Below, in pieces: positions 1 through 12,000 of a stretch of 23,686 nucleotides of DNA. The notes beneath the pieces are model-generated. The model saw nothing but the letters and a program-made list of their open reading frames with translations, searched no databases and was not told where the DNA came from. Origin of the DNA: Candidatus Aenigmatarchaeota archaeon (GTDB lineage: Archaea > Aenigmatarchaeota > Aenigmatarchaeia > JACPZZ01); NCBI GenBank assembly GCA_016202795.1, contig JACQNY010000098.1, positions 1-23,686 of the forward strand. Reading direction: 5' to 3'. The position numbers and the translations under genes are program-made. Positions within the stretch are counted from its first letter, which is position 1. Every line of letters begins with the position of its first letter.

Positions 1-3000
1 GTCAATACCTGAGGCGCGCCCAGCTCTCTAAGTTCTTCGCTTGGTATAATAGCAAGATCCCCGATTTTGGCTGTGGTGACCGGGTGCCGAACTTCAGAGC
101 GGGAACTCAACTCTTTTTCCACTTCCGTAAATAGACGATTCGCACGAGCCTCTAAATCTAAAATGTGGTTCGGTTGTTCTCCCTGAGTTCCGCTTATTGC
201 ACGGCTCAACTTTTTGCTTATTCCTAGAAGCTGACGTCTTGCTTCTTCGAGTCGTTCCGTAGGCGTTTCTTTAACCCCATTTCCAAGAAGCGCTTGGATG
301 ACATCGAGATTAATGTGAATTTCAGGAAGGACGACATCTGTAACGGGAACCCCGGAACCCTTGGCACGAACTGCCGCAATTGTTTTTTGAGCGCGTTCTC
401 TTTTTTGTCGAGCATTGCTTTTTGCCTTTTCCGCTGCCTTATCGAACCGCGTCATTTTTGCATCTTCTTGCGCATCTTCTTGCTTCTTTTGCCCATACAT
501 TTCGCCTCCTGATGTTGTCAAATCTTTATCGATTTCAGGAAGTATTTGTTCTTCCTCTTGATCGGTTAGCCCTTCTACAACAACAGGAACTTCTGTCAAC
601 AAAGGGACCTTCTGAATCGTCGAAATTTTAGGGGCTTGTATTGCTGGCTTACTTTCTTCTTTTGTCGAAGGTTGCGATTCGGATTGTTTCGTTTTTTCTT
701 GTTTCACGCGCGGTTTCTTAGGAATTCCAAAGAAATTTGGCCCCACTTCTACTTGGCTCCACGGCCGCACTTCGATATGAATCATTGATCCGTCTTTTTC
801 TTCGGCGAGCGCATCGAACGACAGCTTACCTTGCTCCCAATAAGAATCTGCCTTTTTACGGATGGCATTCAGGGTCCCATTTAACTGAACGTGCTTCCGC
901 AGCCGTTTGGCGCTTTGAGCATCAACTTGATAATAACGAGTAAGGGTCCTTGTCGTACCAATGTAAGAGAATGTGCCCTGCCGAATTTGAAAGATACCGT
1001 CATACCAATATTTTTTGTCTCCGGTGGCTCTTCCGCTTGGAATCATCTGAGCCTTTCCATTTCGAGTTGGATGAGTATGAAACATTCCAGCCAGTCCTTC
1101 CCGCCCATAAGACTCAGCGCCATGCCTGAAGGCTCCGATCGTCAAGTAGTATTTCTCATCTCCATTGGCATTCACATGTCGAGCGACAGCAAACTCAAAT
1201 GGGAAAGAAGTCATATCCTCCAAATCTTGAAGCAAATCTTCAGGTTTAGATACATTGATTCTCACCACATATCGGTTTAATTCCCGATGCAAGACTGGAG
1301 CTTGTTTACCTTCAGCGATCGCCTGTAATGTATCAGAAATCAATTTTTCCTTTCTTTCTTGCAGCGCTGATCGTAAAGCTTGTGCCCCAGATTCTGTTAA
1401 TGTGCCACTCCGAACCCGATCTGAAATAGACGCCATCTCCTGACGTAAGGTTTTTAATTGATCGTCAAATCGTCTGGTTGCCTCTAAAATATCTTTTGCA
1501 TTCGATGTGGCCATTAGTTTTCCTTTTCGGTTCGCATAGGCAAAGGTTTCATTGACATAACGCCCTACTTCACTGTCCTCAGAATGATCCAGCAATGCGG
1601 CAAGAGCCGCCGAGCGAATTTGCGGGTTGGAATCGTTGATGTACTTGGCAACAGAATCGAACGCGGCCTTCAAATCAGGCTTCGGCAGGGATGGAAGCGC
1701 TTTAACTTCAGTTAATTTTCCATCGAAGAAACGTTTGACCGCCTCAACAGATTCAACATCAAAATAAGCAGCCACCGCCAATGCTTGATCGATAAATTCT
1801 TCTACCGAACCTGCCTGGTCTAAAAGCTTCATGACCAACCGAGGATGATGCTGCATTCTGGCGCTATAAACCCCAACCATTTGGAGCATGCCTTTTACCA
1901 TCGGTTCATGGCGGTTTCTAAGCAAGGATCTCTGCGACGGATCCATGATGCCAAGCTGTTCATAATATTGACCAAAATAAGATTTTTCCATTCGAGACAG
2001 AAATTCGCTAATAATATCATCCCATGACCGCTCGCCTGACAGAACCATCGGCATATAGGCTTTGATTTCACGCAATACCTCCGTTAAGACAAGGCCGTCC
2101 ACCGGATCCCTTTGATGGGCAAGCTCAGGCTGCAAGTGGTCAAATAAATGAGTGTCTTCGTGAATGAGAATACTGCGAACGCTTGCCAAAGAGGAGTGCG
2201 TCCCTTTCACCAGCATGATACCAGAGTTTCTCAATGGTGAGTTCTCGGGAAACCGCTCCATGGTTTCAGCAAACGCGACCGCTCCTTCATGGCCTAGAAC
2301 TTTCTCGATATACCCCCAAATTTCATGATCAAGCAGAAGCGCCACAAACGGAACGACAGGCCGTCCTAATTCATGTAGTCTTTGAGCTAAAACGTCATCC
2401 TTCGCCGGATCAAGAAATGCGACCTTCGCATGTTTGAATAATCCTTCCGGAATATCTAATCCTGTAGGTCGATCTGCATTATTTCGGAAACCGCGGAATC
2501 CATTTTCTAAAATCCTCTCTCCTGTTTCAGAAATACTTGAAATATCCGCCTCGACTGCTTGCAATTGCCGCCTGAGCCCAGCCTGGCCGTCCCTGATTTT
2601 CTGAATCCGCTTCTGCCATAAGTCCTCCCGCTCTTTGAGAATGCGAGCGCGCTCTTGCTGGGCTTTTTCTCTTGAAATGCCTTGGCGTATCATCATCCGA
2701 TGAATCACCCGCTTCTCGATGTCGCGTTCCATTCGTTCAGTCTGCTTGGCTTCAAACTGTTCATGGAGCTTATAAGCAGCTCCATCGGAATACACTCTCA
2801 AGTATAAGGGTTTGATCGCCGTGTAGACTCGTGCCGCAAAAAGCCTACTTAGTCCCTCATAGGATTGATCGACATCGTTATAGACCAAACGAACGGCACG
2901 CTCTCTCGGCGTTTCAGTGCCTCCACTTTGAGTTGAAATTCCCGGAAGTTTGCGGGCAACGATCAAATCTCTGCGGGTTTTGAGTCGATTGCGTTTTGAC

Positions 3001-6000
3001 TGCACCTGTCTCATTTTTTCTACGTCAGCCGGAGGTAAGAATGGTTCAGCCATTTCCAATAATCGATCGTACTTCTGATCAAACTGATCTCCCATTTCAT
3101 CACTTAACAATAACTCAGTAACTTCATCTTTCACCTTCTCAAATTGATTTGGCTCAGCTTTCGTAAAGCTCGGAAGCGGTTTTAGTTGATTTCTGGATTG
3201 TAATTCCTTCATCCCGTAGGTTTGGAGGTTTTCATCAAATGACCGAACTTCCCGGTCCGCATAGACGCCTGTGGCATAGGTTAAATCTCTATCTTTATTC
3301 GTCTTGCGGCTGGCGATCATGTTCTGTGCTTGAGCAAGTCCAGAAGCTCCGCGGCCGGCCATCCCAACGACGCGCTTGAGCGCACGGTACTCCGGCTTGG
3401 CCAGTTCAGGCTGTTGTCCTTCGGCACGTTTTTGATCGCTGGAACGCTTTTTATCTTTCAAGATTTGTTTTGCTTTTCCGGCTTGGCCGTTCAGAAGCGC
3501 TTCTTCAAGGTCATAATAATATTGGAACGCAACGTTCGTCTTGAAATAATCATGATACGTTTTCCAAGGATCCAAATCTCCGTTGATTTGCCGGATCACG
3601 GGGTCATCTTGGAACCCTTCTCCGAAAGCACGCTCATAAAATGCCGCTTTATCGCGATAGATGGCCTGATTCCTGAGAATGGCGAGGCTGCGCCAAGTCG
3701 TCTTGTAAGCTTCCATAGACTCGGGTGGAAGGAGTTTGAAATAGGAAGTGGCCACATATTCAGAAAGAATGTCACGATCAAGCTGTTGCACATCATCCGA
3801 GCCTGAACTTTTTCCATCATGTCGAACACCGAGCGCTAACATTTCATTTATGACGCGGCCTTGTTCTTCGATTCGGTCCGCAAGCATCATTCTCCGGTCA
3901 TATTCAAGCACATCGATATTTGTTTTTTCTTGCTGAGCCCGGCGCCTGATTTGCTGGGCTCGCAGCTCGAAACTCGAAAGTTTTCTACGGGATCCGGCCA
4001 AACTCAAAAGGCCCTTCAAAGGATGATCGGCGCCGCCGATAAACTCGCTCAAACCATGCTCCGTTCCTTCGTGCAGCAAGTAAGCGGTCACGAATAAACG
4101 AATTCCTTCTTTGAGATGAGGCCCGCCCATCGAACTATAGCGCACGTTCAACAAGTCTTCCATGATCCAGTCTGCAAAACAAATCTGGCCGTCATCAGAA
4201 ACGGTAGCAACGGTATCCAGACCTGCGCACACCTTGATGCCTTTGATTTGCTTCATGACTTCATAATGGGCTTTCAAAATATTTTTGATGTGCGGCGGAA
4301 CATTTTTATTTTCCAGCATGGGTGTGAGTTCCTGAACGTGCTGCTGAAGTGTTTCCGCAAGCGTATCGTCGTTAAAACCTAGGCCATGACGCCTCTTAAA
4401 CTCAAGAATTCTGGGCCGGACCGAAGGCGAGATTCGTTCCGCTTGGTCTAAGAGCGCCAAAATATCCTCGCGCTGAGTCCGATCTTCAGCATCTTTGGGC
4501 AGCGAACGATTCAACTCGACTTTCTTGGTAGCCCGACGAATCACGATTTCTGCTAACGTGACCCGCAAAATATCTTTTTGCTCCGACGTTATAGATTTTC
4601 TCTGAAGCATTTGCTCATAGAGTTCATACAGGAAAGATTCTGTTAATTTCCCGTCCAAGGGGAACGGAATTCCGACCTGAGCCACCGCTCTCCTAAACTG
4701 CTTCGCCGTTCTTCGGTTGGAGTTAAGCGTTCCTTGGATAAGCGCGAGCCCTTCGGAAACGGACAGATTACCCATGCCGCTCATTTCTAGATACGGTTGT
4801 AACAAGACCAATGTTCCTAAATCGCGGTCCATATCCTCAAGGGAAACGCCGTGCTTTTTAAGAACCGATATCAATTCAGGCACTCCGATTTGACCTTTTT
4901 GACTTTTTAATTGCTTCAATTCTGTTAACGCGTGCCCGATTCGGATACGGCCTTCTACCGAAACCTCTTGTGTATTGATCAGGGAGTAATCACTCGGCAG
5001 GCCGATTTCGTTGGCGGAAATCATTTCTGCCGCCATAAACCATTCCACTTCCCTGCCGCCCCATTTTTGGTTCATCAAGTTAAAGGCTTCAGCAAGACTC
5101 AAACCGTTCTGCTGGGCAATCGTTGTGACATCTTCAGGGCGCAAAATCGTCTCAAGCGGATTGTTCCGGAGCATCTGATCGCGCGCTGACTTTTTAACAT
5201 GCTCATATTCTTTCTTGGCCTTTCCAGTGCGTTTGGCTAACCGATCAGCAAATCGTTTCCAAAGTGCAATTTGGAATGCCGTCCAAGCGTTGCGGATTGT
5301 TGGATCCTTCGTTTTGAAATCCTCTAGAAATTCTTCTTCTTTAACTGCCTTTCGGATTCTGTCCATTTTACGATATGTTTCCGTAAACCGATCGATGATC
5401 TTATCAAGCCGCCTATTTTCCTCAAGATTTCCACCGGCGGAAGAAATTTGTTCCGACAGATCCTGAATTTGTTCGTTAAGACTCTTCATCCTCGCTTTCA
5501 GGTAAGCTGCGTCGGAAGGAACTGCGACACCCGTACTTAAAATTTTAGTCAATTCACTCAGCTGAGATTTGAGGGCCGCATAGCGCTTCATCAACACAGG
5601 ATGGTTATTGACGCGCGCCAAATCGCTTAAGAGCTCAATGATTTGATTCTGTATTTCCTGGATTTCCCCGCGGCGTTTTTTCTGTACGGAACTATCGAGG
5701 TCGACTTCTTCCAATGACTCAATCAAGTCATCTAATCGGGTCCTGAGTTGATGGTACCGTTGGTAACCTTGCACAATCCCTGTATAGCCCACCTTCTCTT
5801 CGAGTTTCTTTAACTTTTTATTCCGTGATTCCTCATACTTCTTAATCTTTTCTTGAACACGGCGGTTCGATTGGAGTTTCATCTGCGCTTCATGGGCGAG
5901 TGCGATTCTAAAAGCCGACCAAATTTGACCGTGCGTCGGTTTGTTACCGGGAGCCAAAGCAATCATATGGGGAATCAGATAACGGTCCGTAGCTGACTCA

Positions 6001-9000
6001 TTGAGTTGAATCAAACGTTTCCAAACATAACGGCCGGCGACAGGTTTCCCTGCCCAAGGCAGATAACTCAATGCCCTAAAAGCATAAGTCTTTAAATTTC
6101 CAGGGATTCTTAAATTCTTTCCGCCAAACAGATACCAAGCAGGAGGAGAGATCACAAACCAAGTACCCATTCCAAGAAGTGAAAGGACGACAAAGCTGAT
6201 AATGGGTACCCCCCATGAGCTGAAAATGAGGGTGACGCCGGATTTAACGGCAAATCCACTCAAAGCAGCGGCCCAAGGCATAATGACAATGACAACACCA
6301 ACCGCACCGACGACCAAAGCAACTTTTGCAACCGTCGGCATCCGATTCAAGTAACTTCGCAAACTTAAAAGTTCTTTCCACCAATTTTTCAGCTGCTTCG
6401 TCCCTATTTTGATTCTGCCAATCACTGATTGAACTGTTTTAGAATCTTTGATTTTCTCAAGCCCGGCGGGGATTTTCTTGTCCATTAGATTGCGCGGAAT
6501 GAAACGGATTTTCTTCATTATTTTGGAATGATAAAGGGCTGAGCCTAGGTTGCGTACGGTGTTTCCATACCTCAGGTAACTTAATCCAATACCCACTACC
6601 GCAACGGCCATTAATCCAATGCCAGTTCCCATACTGACTCCGGTTAAAGCCCCCACGGCAAAAGGCGCAAGTACAAAAATGCCGACGAGGGACAAAACAA
6701 CGGCGCTTGCGACCATCACCGGTTTTTTCCAAATTTGCCAAGTTTCTTGGCGCTGAAGCAAAGTGGCTCTCGATCGTGCATATTTTCTCATCTGTTCCAA
6801 AACTTTTGCGCGCTGATTTGGATCCAAATTTTTCAGCTTTTGATCAATTCTCTCAAACTGCTGAGCTAATATCTTGGCTTTCTCCAACCTTTTCTCTTCT
6901 GTTTCACCTTTGAACAAATTCGCTAAATCATTCATCATTCGAATATGAATAAGTTCGAATTGCTTTTGAAGTCTTTGGCGCTCCTCAGTTTGGTCGGGCG
7001 GCAAGGACCGAAAAGATTGTTCTATTTCCTCAGCCTGCTTACGAAGCGCTATAAAATTCCGATAATGCGTTTTTAAGTTGCCAACATTTCCTTTATACGG
7101 CAATTGCTTCAGCAGCGAATCTTCAGTCAGGCTCGCTGCTTCAACAAGGAAACCGCCGTCTTCCCGCATCTCTTTAAAAAAGATTTCCGTTCTGATGGCG
7201 TGTTTAATCCGTTTGATGTTCCCTCTGGCATAAAACTCCTGGATCCAGTTAAAACCTTCGTTCGCCCAGTGTTTCAAGAACATCCGAATGATAAAGAAAA
7301 ATCGCATGGGTCGAGAACGCGGCAGGACCGGCATCGGCTGAATCTGTTTTCTCAGTTTCGCTTCATAATCAGATTTTGAAATTATACGGATGCCTTTCCG
7401 GTTTCCGGCAAAGTAGGCAACCTGATCTTCTGGCACGATCATTGGTTGAGCGCCATCGCGTACATGAATTTCTGAAACAATCGAACCCGCTTTGGCGGTT
7501 CCGTAAAAATTCGACAGTTCGATGAAGACATTCTCTTCTGCGGTGCCATTAACCAAAGAACCTTGAATTTTGACACGGTGACGAATTTTGGAGCCCGCTT
7601 TAATGACGGTAGGAATGATTTGTTCTCCGCTGCGTTTTATAATTCGTTTCGGTAAAATTCTCGAACGGTCGCCGACGGAAACCCCCGCTTCAATTTGAAC
7701 TGCTTCGTCAATAAAGACAGACCGACCGAGAACCGTCACAGACCCTTCCATGGAACCGATGATTGTTTTGAAATGAGGGTTCTTACCGCCGCGAATTACC
7801 GTATCCGTTCCAAGTTTTACGTTCGCTAACTCCACATTTTCACCTACATAGGAACCATTGGAAAGATGAACATTGTCCAATTTCGCTTTCTGATGGACAT
7901 AGGCATAGCCGCCGTCTTTCGTCTTCACGACTTTTATGTTATTACCCTCGTGTTGAATCTGAACGATTTCACTGTTTGAAGCGACAATCTGGGCGCGCGA
8001 CAGCCCTTGATTGAGGCGGCGCGCTTCCGGATCTACGGCTTCCAACAACTCAGGAGGCGCATTCCGGAGCGGAAGGATGACGAAATGACCCAATCCCCGA
8101 ACCACCCCTCCTTCCACCTCGGCACGTTCGCTTAAGAGAAATTGATGACCTTTTGCCGTAAACTTCGCGCCCACTTTCCAAGCCAATACATCCTGTAAGC
8201 CCGTTGGATCTTCGAGCAAAGCCCTCATCTCTTCTTCGCTGAGGTCTTCAAAGGTAATGGAATCGGCCCCGCCTGTCTGCTTTTTGTCCTCATCATCCGG
8301 AGGCTGAGCGTAATTTAAAATAACCGTATAAACGGCCGGCGATGAATCAACGGTATAACCATTTAATTTTCCGAAAGCCTGCAAAGCTTGAGCGGCTTCC
8401 AAATGTCCGCTTTGTGAATCTACTGTAACCGTTTTATGGACTCTTTCACCGACCGTTTCAGTCGATACAGAGACGGAGTTTGTAACGGGCGCGATGGGTA
8501 CCGTAAGCGGCAGAATTTTATTTTTGATTCGTCTCGGCCGGCTAATTTGGACATTCACCCGTGTCGCGCTGCGATACTCATCTGCTTGGTGGGACGGCCT
8601 GACGACCTTCACGGTTGTTTGAGACCGTTCTGCAAAGTCGGCTGTCACATCTTGTGATTGGGTCATTTCACCCGGCGCTTCAAGCCAACGTCTTAATTGA
8701 CCCAAACGTCTTGCCGCAATTCCGGAGACTGAAACAAGGCCAGCAACTCCGATGGCTGTTCGTTCCAACAGTTTCACTGCAGGTAAGAGGAGTTCTTTTT
8801 TTGCAAAATCACCCAGTTTTGCCATCCACCTCAGCGTCTTTGATTCTTCCTGTGTTTTTCTCCCCTTCTTCGCGGTTTCCGGGTGATGATCAATTACGGC
8901 GCGAGCCACCTGCTCTGACAAACCCGAAAATTGGCCGTCTAACCTTTCCAATATCTTTCCCACCTCAAGCCCTCTCGAATCTTCGGCAACGTCTCTTTGC

Positions 9001-12000
9001 CTGCCCCGCGACAAATGCCGTCCCAAAGTTTCTTGGGCTTCCAGATCATCCGCTCTTAAGTCAGCTTGGTTTTTCTTTGCCTGATCGATATACGCATAAG
9101 CAAAGTTTTCCATGAAAGAACTTTGCTTGTGGCGCCGCTCTTGCTGCAGCCTCACTTTTAAAAGATCCGCTTTCTTTCGGGCTGCTTTTTCATTCACTCC
9201 TTCTTCGTAATACCAGTACCCCAAATTGCCCCATTTTTGCGCATAGCGAATTTCATTTTGCCGAACCAATCGATTGGAATTGTACCGTCTGACTGCAAGA
9301 TCCAGGAGGTCCCGGTCGATTGCGGTTGATCCATAATGCATCAATTGCTTCTCCAGCTGAATCACAACGGCCTGTTCTTGATCCTTCACTTTGCCATTCA
9401 GATCGATTGAAGAAGGAACGGGAATGCCGATTGCCCGAAGTTCTTTGACCAACAACGCTTTGGCCTCATGCGGCCTTGTTCTCACATTGTCACGATACCG
9501 GTCAAACATGGCCTTAAAGAGGACCTTGGCAAACCGGTCCCTAAAAGTTTCCGCTTCTGGAACGCGCTCTGAAAGGAATGCGCTTGCCATCTCCTGAGCG
9601 GAAGCCCTGTAGCCGAATGCGGGAACACCGGCTTTCCGATAGGTACGCATGAATCGATTCACTTTTTCCTTTGCATTTTGGACGCCCAATCCGGTCAGTC
9701 CCTCGCGAAGCCCCTTTTCCAGAAGCTGCGCGTTGCCTTGAATTTCACCGCCCCTGATTTGATTCGCCGTTCGAGAAAGCCAATTTCGTTCAACCAAACG
9801 TTTTCCTTTGCTGTCCGTCTCAAGCCAGGGAACCAAATTTTCCCGGTCTCCCTCCAAAACCCATTTCTCACCGTCCCGCCTGACCGAAAAACCCAAAATT
9901 CCTTCTATATCAATCCGGCCGCCTTTGGCCATCCACGTTTCGTCGGCAATTCTGAGGCCCAAGACTTCTTTGCCATTTTTCCCGGTTTCACGGACGACTT
10001 CAAAAGAAATACCTTGAATAATCACCGTTTGATCCCGCGGCAATATGGCCTTTGAAACAAAGCCTTTCTCATAGAGCTCAAATAATTCCAGAATTAAAGC
10101 ACGCTCATAGGGATAGAGCGCAACATGGCCGTCTCCGTTCGGGCCCAAGAACTGCACTTGCATGCGGTTTGCAATTTTATTCATGATGAATTCCACACGC
10201 GCCGTCTGGTAATCCGTGAAGATCTTTTTTGCTTTCGTTTCGGTCTTCCGAATGCGCGCTTCGTTATAGAGATTTGTCAACTCTCGGGAAAGCATTTTAA
10301 TTTCCCGTTGCAGCCTTTGAATTGCCGACGGATTTTGCCTTGGCCCTACGAGTTCCAGATCCAATTCTTTTTGAATTGCGTCATACTCTTTAAGTAATTC
10401 TCTGAACCGAACTTCCTTCGACCGATGCCTCATGCTTGGAGAACCGTGCTGCCTGCTAAAGCCCTGTGCCACAATGTTGTCCAAGTCTTCGTCCTTAACA
10501 AAAATGTCCATGACATGGGCAATCCCTTCGTTCCGGCCGGAACGCGAATATTGCTGCTCTTGTTTGTACAAATCATCTGCAATCCCGACGTTGATGGCAA
10601 ACTCGCCATAATCAATGGCAACACCCATCCGCTGGAACATTTGTTCCGTCATGAAGAGTTGTTCTGCTTGTAAAACCGGGCGTCCGAAAAACTCGCCATA
10701 GTTTCCGGCGGCAAAACGTACCCGTAACTTTGCCGCTCCTTTTAGATCAGACAAAAGGTTATGAAGTTCTTTGCGAAGTTCTTTGCGCGGCCCGTCTTGG
10801 CTAAGGTCGCGATGTTTTAAGAAATTCCCCCTTAAGGCATCAAAAACCAATTTTGTAATTTCGTCATCTTTAAGGCCTTCAATGTCAGTCTCTTCAAGAT
10901 TAAGGAATGCTCTAAACCGCGGCGCAAACTGCGTAAAAAGTTCACGACCCATCTTAATGCCGAGCCGAGCGCTCTGTTCGATTAACTCACGGACTGCATG
11001 GTCAAAATCAGGCGCTTCATAGTCGATCCCGCGGCCCACCGCAGGGGTTCCGAAAACGATCCCTCCCAGGTATCCGCCTGGTTTGTCTTTGTCAGGATTT
11101 CGCCTTGCTTCATCCAGCAAGTACTGGGATTCGCTGCCGTCAAATAAGAAGAACCGTGCCACACGAAGCGTATCAAAGCGCAGTTGAGCGATTTGCTCCA
11201 AGACAAGAGGGTCGCTCGCTGCCTGTGGATTTTTGAAATGGCCGGGGCTGCTGACGAGTCGGTCAAAAATAGTGTTGATTTCGTTTTCAATGTTTTGCTT
11301 TTTAATCTGGTCGCCGTTGTTTTCTTTCAAGCGATCGATCAAAGAAGTCAAGCGATCTATGCTGCGCTTTACTTCCGGATTTTCAGTATTGAAGACTTTA
11401 TTCCACTCCCCGATCAACATGTCTCTGTAACGCCCATAAAAATCCTCATGATACCGCTGGGCCATCCTGGCATTGCGGAAGAAAATCCGGATAATCGTAC
11501 CCGGATTTTCAGTTTCAAATTGCTCAATCCGCTTCCATAAAAGATCCATGGCTTCTTGATTCGACGTGGCAAATTGCGGCAGCAATACTTCTCTTGCGCG
11601 ATCCATGTGGGTCGGAAATGGAATGGGGTTTTCGTTCTTTTGAATGATTTTAAGTTTGCGGAGCAATTCCACAAAAGCAATGTCCTGCCGGCTACGGTTG
11701 TCGCCGCCGCGAATACTCTGAATTTCGTATTCCGCAACGACGGTGCCGCTGGAACCCGCCAGGTCATAGCCGCCATCACGGCGCCTCGCCACTTTATTCA
11801 TGTAAAGATCTAAACTGTGGACTTTGCCGCTCACTTGAGTATCGCCTTGAACTAATAAGACTCCATTCTGTTCCCGGACATGGGAGAAAAGCAGCGATTC
11901 CCAAAACGTAGCGCCAAAATTTTCTTCACGCTGCGGCATTTCCATGCCTGTTTCACCCAGCACGACCAATTCATAAACCGTGTCTCCACCCATGGTTTGT

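Noticed and set aside
8715..8760. Additional transmembrane span near T-A-I-G-V-A-G-L-V-S-V-S-G-I-A
   Set aside because: It is short, of modest hydrophobicity, and surrounded by strongly charged helices; more likely a buried helix.
8615..9115. Plus-strand open frame of 166 codons, and another at 3330-3806 of 158 codons
   Set aside because: Both lie opposite well-formed minus-strand protein, show no recognisable motif, have biased Pro/Phe/Ser composition typical of antisense shadows, and have no supporting ribosome-binding context or neighbours.
11414..11779. Minus-strand open frame of 121 codons in another phase inside the SecA-like domain
   Set aside because: It overlaps the conserved G-S-S-G-T motif region in a different frame; the main frame carries the recognisable protein.
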